This document shows positions 35,515 to 46,970 of a stretch of DNA of 64,000 nucleotides, in pieces; within the stretch, counting starts at the first letter, position 1, and each line of letters opens with the position of its first letter. Under the pieces are notes generated by a model. The model saw only the letters and a program-made list of their open reading frames with translations, did not search any database and was not told where the DNA came from. Source of the stretch: Verpa conica (lineage: Eukaryota; Ascomycota; Pezizomycetes; Pezizales; Morchellaceae). The stretch spans positions 1-64,000 of the forward strand of contig JAUFSD010000018.1 in NCBI GenBank assembly GCA_033030425.1, read 5' to 3'. Made by a program: the position numbers and the translations under genes.

Positions 35515-37782
35515 ATGGGTACTACTAGAGAAACGATCGCTGTTGCTATTGATTTTGGGACAACTTATTCCGGTTCGTGCAAGAACACTTTTTAAAGAGA
35601 GAAAACTTGGGAAGGGGGGTTTATGCTAACATAGATTGTGGGTTTAGGGATCGCGCTTATAGGGGATAAAAGTAAAAGGCTCATTCAGCTTGGACAATGG
35701 CCAGGACAACCATCATCGAGTACTAGCTACAAAGTCCCAACAATAATTTTATATCCAGATGGAGGCGGTGCTCCGCTATGGGGCTTTGAGGCCGAGAAAC
35801 AGACCTATGCCACTACCCCAAAATTGAGAGTCTTTAAACCCTTTTTAGACTCTGAATTTCAGAATCGATATCACGCTCCGCCTGGGAAAACATTACACGA
35901 TGTGGTACGCGATTATATACAGGGAATGTATCAGCACCTAACACAATTTCTGGCGAATGAAAGAATGTCTGGAGATCTGAATTTTCTCCTAACGATTCCT
36001 GCGACTTACGGAGGTAATACCGTCGAAACCTTCCGGCAAATTATTAAAACCACTGGAATCGGTAGATATGCCTTTTCCGTTGGTTTAACGGAACCAGAGG
36101 CAGCCAGTTTACACACAATGCAAGCAATGACAATGCAGGCTAGCTCCATGTATAGCGTATGATTTCGTTCCTTTAGTCCTATCTTAAAGATTTTTGACTC
36201 ACAATGGTGTACAGGTAAACGATTGTTTTATCGTTTGCGATGCCGGCGGTGGGACAGTCGATCTTTCATCCTACAATATCGTTAAATTAGACCCAACCAT
36301 TCGAGTTGAACATACAGGGGTAGTATTAGGTATAAACTTTACGCACTCTAGAAAAGAATTTTGTTGTTAACTCTAGTCATAGGGAAGTACTGTGGTTCAA
36401 CTATGATCGATAAAGAGTTCGCTGCCTATATAAAATCCTTGATCGGAGATGCAGCCTGGAAACAATTAGGATCAAGATTAGATCCTGTGAATAAAAGATT
36501 TATTATGGAGAAGGAGCGCTTCAATAATAGCCCATATGACGAGAACTTCAATATCCTCTTCGGTGATATCCCATGTCCTGGAAAGAAGGGCCCATATCTC
36601 CCTATATCCCGGTAGGATTTTCCATTTAAGAGATATTTTACTTAAATGCCTCTAACGACTGGTAAACAGAAACAAAATGAAGGAATTTTTTTCGGTATCG
36701 TTACTTGAAATTCAACAGATGATCAGATCCCATATCGAGGAATGTAGAGCTAAAGGCCATCGAGTAAAAGTTTGTACGCTTTATTCTCCTTGAAAAGCAA
36801 GTGCTAATCTAGTAACTGTAAAACGAAACAGTATATCTTTCTCGTCGGTGGTCTCGGCTCCTCGCCGTATATAAAGGTTGAGGTTGATAGATATTGTCGT
36901 GATATCGATCCAAGTATTCAGGTCATCCAACCCCCGGATGCGTAGGTGCTTCTATTTTCTATTTCACTATTTATTATAATTACCTTCAAATATATTGTAT
37001 ACTGATCTTATGAATATTTTACCCAATAGACAACAGGCGGTGGTTCTCGGCGCTGTTGTAAGTCACATGCGCTCCCTCAGAAGGGAAGAGGATCCTGTTG
37101 TAGCTCGAAATTGCCGCAAGAATTACGGATTATTGATAACGAAGCCCTACGACCGGACGAAAAACTTTGAGTATGAGAAAACTGTGGATCCCATTAGTGG
37201 TGAGCCTTTGGCTAAGGAGCAGATTACCTGGTTAATTCGTGAGGTATGTATATATATAAATTGATTGATATACACTACCCTATTCAATCCACAACCACAC
37301 ACCCTCCCCCCAAAAAGGTCTACTACGCAGTCATAGTTACTAACTACATTTTATAAAATAGGGGGATAGAATCACTGGTGGGCCTGAGAGGTGTATTGAG
37401 TATGAATTCATACGAGAATTTGAGCTGGCCAAAGATAACAGCGGCGCTAGCTGGGAGGAGGTTGTGGTTGAGTTTTCCGGTGATAACCCACCACACCGCG
37501 CTCAGCCTGGTAAGCAGTATTCTACAATTAAAATTTTACTCAGGTACTAACCTTTTGGTTACAGGAGTTAGTAAAGTCTGCATACTCAACCCAGATCTAA
37601 GTAATCGCCCAAGGACAGAATTCACAAAGATGAAAAAGAAGAAGCCTGGATTTCTCTCGAAATCCCTCAAATATTATCAGGTCAAATATACAATCAAGTT
37701 ATATGTTGGGACTGTAGGTGTTGTGAAGGCCGAGATGTTCTATAAAGGTGAACTTTTCAAGGTTCTGTGGGGTAATCAATAG
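35515..37782 (+). CDS. Hsp70-like ATPase, nine exons, complete
   Basis: Actin-fold ATPase of the fungal Hsp70-like type, a diverged chaperone-related family without the classical substrate-binding domain. Exons read as 35515-35572, 35648-36156, 36215-36329, 36383-36611, 36670-36769, 36832-36941, 37030-37243, 37362-37509 and 37565-37782; all junctions are GT..AG, the sum is 1,701 nt and the frame stays open for 566 residues. Visible motifs: phosphate-1 AIDFGTTYSG, phosphate-2 VCDAGGGTVDLSSYN, adenosine loop IFLVGGLGSSPYIK, then PPDAQQAVVLGAV. Introns before the last two exons hold TACTAAC branch sites. A short C-terminal beta domain follows. Such proteins are multi-copy in Pezizomycotina; stress, development or incompatibility roles are only suggested. 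No sign of decay. Length is typical of the family. Confidence 0.9.
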
Positions 37783-37784
37783 CT

Positions 37785-38887
37785 AGGGCATGTAGTTTAT
37801 ACAGTTCCCTTTCTCCTACATCCTAGAATATTTATCTTACCCTCATATTTATCTTAATATATCTCATATATTTTATATGGCGAGAACTTAAATTTAACCT
37901 GCCGCCTTCTCCTCCTCCCCCTTATCCATGATGCATGGTCACCTCACCGTTCTCCAAGGAATTTCTAGAGTTGTGAATATTATTTCTACTACTAGCTTAG
38001 ATTTATCATCTCTTCAACGGGTATTTCTTTCACCAAGTAATATAGAACTCAACGAGAAACTAAGTTGAGGGTATAAATAATTCCTCAAAAGCCAAAAAGG
38101 GCTTGGTGAGAGCTTAAGAATTCTTTATTATCAGCTCTTATTTTCTAGCATAGAAGTACACAAATCTTGTCAGGGGCTCTGTGACCGCTAGCTCGAGACG
38201 TTCCATCTAGCAGACTCGTTTGAGCACGAAACATAACCTACAATCATATTACTCTCAACAGATCTTCTTTAACGTTTGACTATCATCTCAACCATCGACC
38301 TCATTCACCCACAGAGCCACCCCCACCATCATATTTACTCTCATCGTCGTTAATATCCCACTACTATGGGCAAATAGTCCCAACGAGAACCGGGCAGCCC
38401 CTGCCCCACATTGCTACAGCAAGATTCTGTTATAAGTATATGTCTGGGAGAGATATCTTACTCTTATGGAGACAACCTGTTCTTATAGCAGATGTTTATA
38501 TCTTACTATAAACCAACTATAGTACCGATATACCATATTATTTAGAATGGTTGCTCTTATAACGAGATTCTTATCTCTTAAACCATCACACACAACCGTT
38601 TGAGACCGGTCTTTCAATGATATACCCCAACCACAACACCTCTAGATATTATAGAAATTATGCTAGAAAATTTAGACTACATAACCTAAACCATTATCAT
38701 TATAAATTCGATGGGTTATATAGCTAGTGGTTGGGTGGCAAGGCTGGAAAATCGGGGGTTGTGGCAAAGACCGGTCCCGCTCGGGACCGTTGACGGTCTA
38801 ATGGATAATAACGGGAGTGTACTCTATACGAATGACTACTAGAAAAAAAATATCCCTCAATATCTAAAACACAAAGTCTATTGGTTG
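37785..38887. other. No gene recognised
   Basis: AT-rich spacer between the Hsp70-like gene and element 1. No supported frame. Confidence 0.45.
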
Positions 38888-38901
38888 CCACGAGCCAGAG
38901 G
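38888..38901. mobile_element. Left remnant and target duplication of the interrupted hAT-like MITE
   Basis: 38888-38895 reads CCACGAGC and 38896-38901 reads CAGAGG, the first six bases of the 152-bp MITE. CCACGAGC is found again at 47123-47130, right after the other end of that MITE. So 38888-38901 is the outer left flank of the MITE, separated from its body by element 1. Confidence 0.9.
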
Positions 38902-39168
38902 TACGGCAGCCTATACTTACAAAAGGGCAAATACAATTTCGGGAAATTTTTTTTTTTCTAATTGTAAACAAAACTAAAAATGTAAACAAACTAATCTTAA
39001 TCAAGAATGGTGTACTCTTTAGTTGATAAAAAAATTTCTTCCACTAACTATTTTTATCCACAAGATGACAACATGACAACATGAAAATTTTTACGGCTAT
39101 ATAGAAGCTTTCATACATGTATTTTGTACGACTTTTCTTTCTCACTCATACCTCAAAACCTATCAATA

Positions 39169-40505
39169 ATGACCAGCCGGTTCTGTCCCGAAAAGCCTGG
39201 CCTTCAACATCATACGCTTACAACCAAAGGCTGTCCTCATTGTGGTATATCACTTACTGTTCAATCAGAACAAAAGCTACAAGTGGTCAGTTTGCTTGAT
39301 TCAGATGACGAAAACCACCTTGAACCTCTTTCACCGATTATAGCTTCTCAAAACACTCCACCATCAGCACAGCTGGTACGAAAGCCATCAAACAATCGAT
39401 ATGGATTATTTGAAAACAAAACTCAAGTTGAAGAAGCACGATCAGCAAACTTTGCAACTGCTAAACGTACAGCTTCGGTCAACAGAGTTCCTGCAATGAA
39501 ACAAGGGGGTTTTGGCTTAGGCACTTACCAAAACACAATCAAGTCTCAACGATTAACAATTCTTGATATTTATATCGGACCACAAGGGCAAAAGCCATCG
39601 GAATATAAGAAACTTGGTAAAACTCTAAATTATATATTATATTAATATCAATACATACTTACTTAATTTAGATCCAATTAGTATCATGTTTCCGGATAGC
39701 AATGCATGGGAACTAAGTTTATCAAAATTTATCAAAAAGTATTTTATTGAAGATTCAATTGAACTTCAAAACTATTTTTCAGGTTTGAAACAACTGCCAG
39801 CCTGGGCTGCTCCGGGATTTCTGTCACCAGACGTTAGCAATACCCATGGTTTCACTCGTTTACCTCGTTCTGCTACCGATAATGGATTTTATATCAACAA
39901 TCTTTTAAAACACTTTCCGAAAGGTCGTATTGCATTAGTTTTACAGACTGAAGTTCCAAAAATCGAACCCGGTGATGAAACTTACTCTGCTCCAAAGCGA
40001 CGAGGACGGCCAAAAAAAACGGCGGTCAAAATAGAGAAAGATATAAAGGTGGATAAAAAGGAATCTTTGGAGTCAAAAGTCAAAATTAAACGAGAGAATG
40101 GAAAACGTAATAGGAGTATAGAAGTTGAAACAAAAGTAGTATAATAAAACCTCTACAAATTATACTAAGTATTAGCTAATTAGAAAATTAGGAACCTGAG
40201 TCTCCTACAGAAAGTTTTTTGACAGAAGCAAAACGTAGAAAAACAAGGAAACAGTTACCTTCTAGTCCAAATGGTACTATATCCAATTATAATCCAAAAA
40301 TATCAATAATAAAGCTAATGTTTTAACTATTATAGAAGAAACCACCGAACAAACGACAGATTTAGCAGCTGGAGAAAGGAATAGACTTACCGATATGTTA
40401 GAAAGTCTTGAAAATGATACGGAAGATGATATTGCAGGAATAGAAACACCACCAAAAGCACCAAAAGGATATGTATATGAGCCGATAGATTCGGATAGTC
40501 CATGA
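39169..40505 (+). CDS. Element 1 partner gene (zinc-ribbon N-terminus, basic C-terminus)
   Basis: Four exons: 39169-39616, 39672-40135, 40192-40273 and 40336-40505, all GT..AG, 1,164 nt, 387 residues. The N-terminus has MTSRFCPEKPG..GCPHCG, a possible small zinc-binding site. A middle stretch (NNRYGLFENKTQVEEARSANF) resembles the partner protein of element 2 (NQRFASHQIFQDAILAAKG). Later there is an AT-hook-like KRRGRPKK motif and a long lysine/glutamate-rich tail. This suggests DNA binding, in the nucleus. Because a homologue accompanies the related transposase at 57-64 kb, I infer a function in transposition, such as a DNA-targeting or end-binding subunit. It converges on the transposase gene. 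Not recognised as a named family. Confidence 0.75.
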
Positions 40506-40804
40506 GTTCAGTATTTAATTATGTATGTAATTATATAATTTTCTACCTAGAGTCTCAAAACACTATTATATTTAGCAACCACATATATAGTGTTTTTTTT
40601 AAAGCAATTCGAAGCAGTTTCTAGGCCAGTAAACCAGCTCCTGCCAGAGTTTAGACCTTATATTTAGTGAAGAAACTATTTCAATACAGTGATAACAAGC
40701 AGGGCTTTGTTAGCCGTACTGCAGTTAATTGAGTTAAATTTTGGCTATTAGAAGATTTTTAAAGCACAAACTCAACCCAGTCAGAGAATGGAGCAGTCCA
40801 GATG

Positions 40805-41077
40805 TAGTATTTATTTTGGGGCAATTCGAGAGCGGTTTCTGGGCCAATGGACCCACTCTGACGTAGGTTTGAGCCTGATTTTTGGTGAAAAAATCGCCCC
40901 AATAAAGAGATAACCAGCGGGGCCCTGTTTGGCCTACTGCAGTTAATTAAATTAAATTTTGGTTAATGGGAGGTTTTTAAAGGGCAAATCAGACCAGCCG
41001 GGAATGAGAGTTCGGGCGGTTTCTTGGCGCGGTTCCCTGGTCAGTCTGGGGGACCAAGTCCCCTGTGAAGAACACTA
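40805..41077 (+). mobile_element. 273-bp MITE copy inside element 1
   Basis: Starts tagtatttattttggggcaa and ends aagtcccctgtgaagaacacta; ends are imperfect inverted repeats. An inverted relative of 276 bp lies at 43641-43916 and a further diverged one at about 43232-43490. No coding capacity. Confidence 0.6.
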
Positions 41078-41221
41078 ATCATGCTTTCAGTTAAAGTAGT
41101 TTTGATCTTGTAGTTACAGACGTATATAACAGTATCCAAACACTAAAAAGAAGATTTTATTAGTTCACCGCATATAATAATATACTATGCAAATATAATT
41201 ACCTATATGATCTAATTTAAA

Positions 41222-43072
41222 CTATTCCTCACCTCCGCTTTCACCTTCAAATACTATTCTTTCCTCCTCATTATCATATGGTTGATTTAAACCACCTCTT
41301 TCAGCCAACCACGTGTATGCTCCGATTGGATTTTTTGTAAGTTCTAACGTAGGATTTATATTTGTTCTCATATGTATTCTTATTTTATCTCGTAGATATC
41401 TATTAAGTAGTTAAAAGATAATTAATATACAAAATAATAACTAGCAGCGGTTTATTACTTACAAATAGGCCTGAATATGTGTATCGCCACCATCTATTTC
41501 TCGTTGTTCAAGTGTAATTGGTAGATTGAAATGATTTGAAACCAAAAAATTTGTACACCAATCCCAAGTTTCTACCGGCAATATTATATCTGGATCTATA
41601 ATATACCAGTATTAGTATATTCAAGCATAATTCAATTTGAGTTAAATCGTTTATACCATAATCGCTAACACAGTTTTTTAAGTCTGTAAGTAATCCAGAA
41701 TGAGGTTTTGTACCATAGTTTTTCACTTGTGAATTTTTGATTTCGGGATATATATAATTCAGAATTGGTTTTCCTGGAACCATAAATGGTCTATTCCGTT
41801 GCTTTCGAATCTTGTGTATATTCCAAACGTGTGCAAAATGATAAATATGACTTCGAAGGATTGGTAGGTAAATGTACGCAATTGCTAGTCGGTCTGCAAT
41901 ACTATCTATATCTAGATAATTTTCACCTTTAAGTCGAGAAAAAAGACACTAACAATAGATTAGAATAAGACTGTAAAATTGAAAGAAGAGTTATAAAGTT
42001 TTTACTTTCCACATTTCCGATTGTCCTCTAGTCATCAAGTCCCACCAAGCTTCAATTCTTTGATTTCTCATTGACGTCCCATAAAGATGTGCTTTATTGA
42101 ATGGTAGATTATTATTACTATCATTCAATTTTGCAAATTGCCATTGAGCATTAGCTACTAATGGAGTTTCCGTCCCATGATCAGATCGGAGAAATCTGGG
42201 ACGAACACCACCTAACTCCAATGTAGTAATATATTGAGAAAGAATACCGATAGCGGTAGTTGCTGAAACACCAACATAAATCCAAACAATATATCTAGAA
42301 TAGCCATCAATAGCAGCATATATTTCAATTCCGTAGCTTTTGAACTTTAAGTGTCCATCAATTGACCAAACCCAATTTGGTCCTGGTACTCTATAATGTC
42401 CTTTATGGTTTCGGTGTCCATGAGTTCTCGCTGAAATACCAATCGGATCAAGTTCTCGCATAATTGAAAACATGCGATCTCGAGCAACTGGAATCCCTTT
42501 TGCTTTAAGATGACGGTACATATACTCACGACCATATTGCGCTGGTATACGGCTATTGAGTTCTAGACTAATTGCTTGTCGGAGAGTTTCGTTCGCACTA
42601 GAAATTGCTTCAATGCTTGTAATAGACCGTGAATATCCTAATTCCCGCCTAATACTTTGCATCCGACGTAATGCTATCGTGTATCCTAGTTTATTGAATT
42701 AGAAAATAAGTATTATGAATTGTTATGAACTTGATTATGTACCTTCTGATTGAAGTACGTAGAGTATCTCATCATCATTTAATGCCATGTGAGTAAGACA
42801 TACAATAATTCGTAGGCGGAGTTCTGGCGTATCTTTGGTATAGATTCGTTTTGTTAAATCCCATTGATGCAAAATGGATTTTAAAGCTCGTTCACTATAA
42901 TAAAATTATATATTAGTATATATATTCATTAAAAGATATAAACATACCTTGTTAAAAAGTCCTCGTTCTCAGCTAAGTACTTGACAATATCTTTAGCTGT
43001 CATATTTTGTATAATATACATATGAGTGATTGTATCTTTAAAAAGCTCAAATTGTTTCCGTGGCCGGCCCAT
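41222..43072 (-). CDS. Element 1 transposase, integrase-like DDE, 519 residues
   Basis: Six exons (43072-42948, 42894-42743, 42685-42006, 41948-41657, 41595-41463, 41399-41222), GT..AG throughout, 1,560 nt with an open frame. The start MGRPRKQFELFKDTI is followed by a helix-turn-helix-like region (residues 1-65) that resembles Clr5-type fungal domains. A second small helical region (about 75-115) precedes the catalytic core. The core has WSIDGH (Asp202), FLRSDHGTE (Asp261) and NQRIEAWW (Glu304), with RYIVWIYVG between, as in retroviral-integrase-fold transposases. It would cut and paste the element. The paralogue at 58.6-60.5 kb has all three acidic residues too. Similar proteins are known in fungi and animals; I believe they form the IS3-like group, not certain. 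Intact by eye. Confidence 0.85.
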
Positions 43073-43640
43073 CTTGTTGAGTTTAATGATGTAGCAATAA
43101 ACGTATGGGATTGATAGATGCTATGAAATGGTGAAAAATTTTCACTCTACTAGTTTAGTAGGATTAGTAAGAAATTTATAATCTTTTCAATGTCTATAAA
43201 AAAAACGAGAAAGAAATAATATATATTATAATAAGTATTTGTTTTGGGGCAATTTGAGTTGTTCCTGGAATAATAGATCTGCGTCTGCCCAGGTTCAGAT
43301 TCAAAGCTTGATTTTTGGTGAAATGGTTTTCTTATAATAGGTTTTATAGGAAACTCAATCACCCAAATTCTCGGGAAAGCCGCTCCAAACCATCACATTC
43401 TCTAATCAGATTTGGTTTGCCCTTTGAAAATCTTTCGTTAATCTTTCCTTTAATTTTGTTGGAATTAGAATTATAATTAGTGTCTGTTATGGGGGACTTG
43501 GCAATCTCTCCAGGGAACCGTACCAGAAAACTACTCCAAATCTCTCCATTCCTTGACTGGGCCGGGTTTGCCCTTTAAAAATTTGCCATTATCCAAAATT
43601 TAGCTCAATTAGCTATAGTGGTCCCAACGGGCCCCGTCAG

Positions 43641-43916
43641 TAGTGTTCGTCATGGGGGACTCGGTCCCTCAAACTCTCTGGGAAACTGCACTAAGAAACC
43701 GCCTGAACTGCCCCATTCCCCAGCCAAATTGGGTTTGCCTTTTAAAAATCCCCCATTAACCAAAATTTAACCTAATTAACTGTAGCGGCCCCAACAGGAC
43801 CCTGACAGTTATCCTCCATTAGAGTGACTTCTTTACCAAAAATCAGGCTCCGAACCTAGGCCGGAGCAGGTCCATTGGTCGAGAAACTGCCATGAATTGC
43901 CCTATAACGAATACTA
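43641..43916 (-). mobile_element. 276-bp MITE copy, inverted relative of 40805-41077
   Basis: Begins tagtgttcgtcatgggggac and ends attgccctataacgaatacta; its reverse complement follows the 40.8-kb copy through most of its length (ggttaatgggrg, gatttttggt, ccaatggacc). It lies between the transposase and dioxygenase genes. Confidence 0.6.
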
Positions 43917-44066
43917 CCCGCCAGTTATTCTCTATTAGGGCGGGTTTTAAACCAAAAATCAGGCCCCAAATACAGGCTAGGGCAAGTCTATTATCCTAGG
44001 AACCGCTTTGAATTGCTTCAAGACAAACACTATTTCTAATTAGTTTAAAATCAATTCTATAAAACT

Positions 44067-45308
44067 TTATTTCTGTTTATCCGACCAGACTTTTAAGTTT
44101 TTATCTGTCATAAAAACCATTGAGTACCGGTCGCCAGTTACCGGCAGATTATAATGAGATAACACTGCTGAACGAAAAACAATAATAGAACCAGAAAGAA
44201 ATGGTACAACAGAAAGCAGTTCCGAAAAAACCAACTCACCACCTTCAAAATCTCCCCAACAAATAATAATGCAAATTCCCCCTTTAATATCCCCTAAATC
44301 CTTATGAATCTCAGTTTTCACCAACTTATTAATAACTACCGCAGCAAACAGCCCAGCAAACTTGTGACAACCTTCCGAAACTTTGATAGATTTATAAATC
44401 TTATGGATTGAAGGGTAATTTTGAAGTATTAAACTTTCCAAAAATCCAAATAGACGGGAATTGGCTTTCTGAAATTTTTTGGCAGCCATGTAGTGTAAGT
44501 TATCTTTCCTTTTATAATGCCTACCAGAGAATGGTCCTCTGTAATGGGCAGTCATATAAGGTTTAAGAAATCTTCCTGATTTGTACCAGCAACCAAGAAT
44601 AATTGCGGTATAATTGCCTCTAACATGTGAATAATCATAGTTAGGAAATGATACGGCAGAATCATATACATTCCAAGAAGCAATCATTTCATCAAAAATA
44701 TCTGATGGTAATGTATTAAAAGGAAACAAATGAACCAACATAGTCCCTTTGGCATCAAGAAGTTTTAAACCATTGATAACCTCATCTCTGGTATAAACTC
44801 TATGAGTGCGAAGAACTTCTTGGGGGGAGCGTTGCAATATAAAACTTGGTTGTGATGTTCTTGTTCTTTTATTGAGAGAGGCTAGACTGATTTTGTTGGA
44901 AGGCGTCACTTTTGAAGTACTTGTTTGTATCCGTTGTAATTTTTGTTCCGTGGATTTATTTTTCTGTTTCTGTTTTTTCGCAGCTCTTTTTCTGCTAGTT
45001 TTGGATTTAGGAGCCGGTAGAGAAGACTTTTCAGAATGAGTATTAGAGGAAGAAACTGATGGTAATGTATCATAATGATATGCAGGATCACATTCCCAGT
45101 CTGGAGGACGAACAGGTGGGAGTATTGCTTGAAGATAAGCGAGGTTTTCAGATGTAAGTGTATTAGTAGGAGTACTACTACTAGATATTGACTCCTGATA
45201 TTCTCTATCCTCATCTAAACTAATAGCAGTACAAGTATCCAATTCTTCAGGAAGCAGCTGGTCTGATAAACGGAAGTCCTCAAAACACATTGAAACTGGT
45301 AATGTCAT
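44067..45308 (-). CDS. 2OG-Fe(II) dioxygenase, TET/JBP-like, transposon cargo
   Basis: Single exon, 413 residues from the first ATG at 45308 (MTLPVSMCFEDFRLSDQ); the frame is open without ATG for ~35 codons upstream into the tandem array. The N-terminal ~180 residues are S/T-rich with a basic nuclear-signal-like run (KTSRKRAAKKQKQKNK). The C-terminal double-stranded beta-helix core has an HxD pair (His335, Asp337 in EIHKDLGD), a CWGDFEGGELVF strand pair, a distal His385 (LSHYNLP) and Arg394 (GDRYS), the iron- and 2-oxoglutarate-binding set. The order and spacing fit fungal TET/JBP enzymes, which oxidise 5-methyl-pyrimidines in DNA and are known to travel with other (KDZ) transposons in basidiomycetes. 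A generic 2OG oxygenase (prolyl hydroxylase-like) is the main alternative. No DNA-binding CXXC domain is present. It shares orientation with the transposase, 1 kb downstream. Confidence 0.7.
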   Translation of the reverse strand: MTLPVSMCFEDFRLSDQLLPEELDTCTAISLDEDREYQESISSSSTPTNTLTSENLAYLQAILPPVRPPDWECDPAYHYDTLPSVSSSNTHSEKSSLPAPKSKTSRKRAAKKQKQKNKSTEQKLQRIQTSTSKVTPSNKISLASLNKRTRTSQPSFILQRSPQEVLRTHRVYTRDEVINGLKLLDAKGTMLVHLFPFNTLPSDIFDEMIASWNVYDSAVSFPNYDYSHVRGNYTAIILGCWYKSGRFLKPYMTAHYRGPFSGRHYKRKDNLHYMAAKKFQKANSRLFGFLESLILQNYPSIHKIYKSIKVSEGCHKFAGLFAAVVINKLVKTEIHKDLGDIKGGICIIICWGDFEGGELVFSELLSVVPFLSGSIIVFRSAVLSHYNLPVTGDRYSMVFMTDKNLKVWSDKQK

Positions 45309-45352
45309 TTGATTGAAATTGGGACAGCCGTATGGTGTAAATTGATCCGATC

Positions 45353-46575
45353 GAAACGGGAGTATGCTCAAAAGAACCGTCTTGTCGAGTAGGTACAGAA
45401 GGTACTCTGGAAGTATGGCTTCGCTGACTATAGGGAGTTTAACTGGGGAAAATAGTTAGTAACTATTCTAAAATAACTCAAAGTTGGGTGGGCGCATACC
45501 AAGTTCTTGTCTGATGGAGACGGGAGTACACTCAAAAGAACCGCCTCGTCAAGTGGGTCTAGAAACTACTCTGGGAAGACAATTCCGTTGAGTACTAAAG
45601 AATCAACTAGGTAAAATAGTTAGCAACTATTCTAAGACAACTTAAAGTTGGGTTGACGCGTACTGAGTTCTTGTTTGATAGAGACGGGAGTACGCCCAAA
45701 AGAACCGCCTCGTCGAGTAGGTCTAGGAACTATCTTGGAAAGACAGTTCCGTTGAATACTAAAGAATCAACTAGGTAAAATAGTTAATAACTATTCCAAA
45801 ATACTATAAAGTTGGGTGGACGCGTACTGAGTTCTTGTCTGATAGAGACGGGAGTACGCCCAAAAGAACCGCCTAGTCGAGTAGGTCTAGGTGGTACTTT
45901 GGGAGTATGGCTTTGCTGGCTATAGAGAGTTCAACTGGGCAAAATAGTTAATAACTACTCCAAAATCCTATAAAGTTGGGTGGACGCATACTGAGTTCTT
46001 GTCTGATAGAGACGGGAGTACACCCAAAAGAACCGTCTCGTCGAGTAGGTCTAGGAGGTATCCTGGGAGTATGGCTTTGCTGGCTGTAGGGAGTGCAACT
46101 GAGGAAAATAGTTAGCAACTATTCTAAAATAACTCAAAGTTGAGTGGGCGCATACCGAGTTCTTGTCTGATAGAGACGGGAGTACGCCCAAAAGAACCGC
46201 CTCGTCGAGTAGGTCTAGGGAGTACCCTGGGGGTATGGCTTTGCTGGTAATAGAGGGGTTCAACTGGGCAAAATAGTTAGCAACTATCTTCAAATAACTT
46301 AAAGATGGGTGAGCGTGTACTGAGTTCTTGTCTGATGGAGACGGGAGTACGCCCAAAAGAACCGCCTCGTCGAGTAGGTCTAGGGAGTACCCTGGGGGTA
46401 TGGCTTTGCTGGTAATAGAGGGGTTCAACTGGGCAAAATAGTTAGCAACTATCTTCAAATAACTTAAAGTTGGGTGGGCGCGTACTGAGTTCTGATCTGA
46501 TGGAGACGGGAGTAAGCCCAAAAGAACCGCCTCGCTGAGTAGATTTAAATGGTATCTTGGGAGTATATTTTTGTT
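45353..46575. repeat. 164-165-bp tandem array next to the right end of element 1
   Basis: The marker gacggg recurs with ends at 45360, 45524, 45688, 45852, 46016, 46180, 46345 and 46510, a period of 164 bp for six steps and 165 for the last two. Units contain ccaaaagaaccgcctcg and aaaatagttagcaac. The unit overlaps the 5' end of the dioxygenase frame. The minus-strand frame at 46051-46620 is open only because the last units are 165 bp; I do not call it a gene. The array may be promoter or subterminal transposase-binding repeat, which is inference. Confidence 0.9.
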
Positions 46576-46970
46576 AGGTATAAGGATCTCAATAAAATAA
46601 AACAAAGAATTCTTTGTCAATTCTTACTAAGCAGATGTACGCTGTGGTGACTGTGATTTACCCACAACCGAGTGGTATCTTCAGCGGTAGAGTAGATTCT
46701 CCAAAGTAGAGATAGTAAAGAAGAAGTGAACCAGTAGTAATCAAAAGTAATAGGTAGTCAATATATCGAACATGGCATTGTCCCAATGGTCTTGATTCCC
46801 GTACACTTGAAGCTGTGTGTAGATGATTAGGGGAATGAGGGGGTGATGGGGTGATGGTGTTTTGTGAGCTAAGCTGACTAAGGAATTCCTTGTTTCTGTA
46901 GCAACCAATAGTAACACTAAAAAAAAATCTCTAATTAGTATTTGCCCCTTTGTAAGAATAGGCTGCCGTA

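Larger units (their letters stand above)
40588..44043. repeat. Inverted outer arms around the element 1 transposase
   Basis: Left arm begins tagtgttttttttaaagcaa (40588); the reverse complement of the right arm ending at 44043 begins tagtgtttgtcttgaagcaa. Similarity continues imperfectly for 100 bp or more. The arms belong to the same repeat family as the 273-bp copies at 40805-41077 and 43641-43916. Whether they bound one insertion or are separate copies is unclear. Confidence 0.5.
38902..46970. mobile_element. Element 1: 8,069-bp DDE transposon with dioxygenase cargo
   Basis: The left end TACGGCAGCCTATACTTAC and the reverse complement of the right end TACGGCAGCCTATTCTTAC match over 33 bp with two differences. 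Both sides are flanked by CAGAGG (38896-38901 and 46971-46976), a 6-bp target duplication. Inside lie, left to right: partner gene (plus strand, 39169-40505), transposase (minus, 43072-41222), 2OG dioxygenase (minus, 45308-44067) and a 164-165-bp tandem array. MITE-like copies at 40.8-41.1 kb and 43.2-44.0 kb are nested inside. The transposase family is integrase-like (DDE) with similarity, as far as I can judge, to the eukaryotic IS3-like group (IS3EU). All three genes are intact by eye, so the element may be young and active. Confidence 0.9.

Noticed and set aside
35515..37782. Hsp70-like gene as a pseudogene
   Set aside because: Apparent stops all fall in GT..AG introns; the spliced frame is complete at 566 residues.
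46051..46620. 189-codon minus-strand frame with internal 55-residue repeats
   Set aside because: It is open only where array units are 165 bp; the other units are 164 bp and shift the frame.
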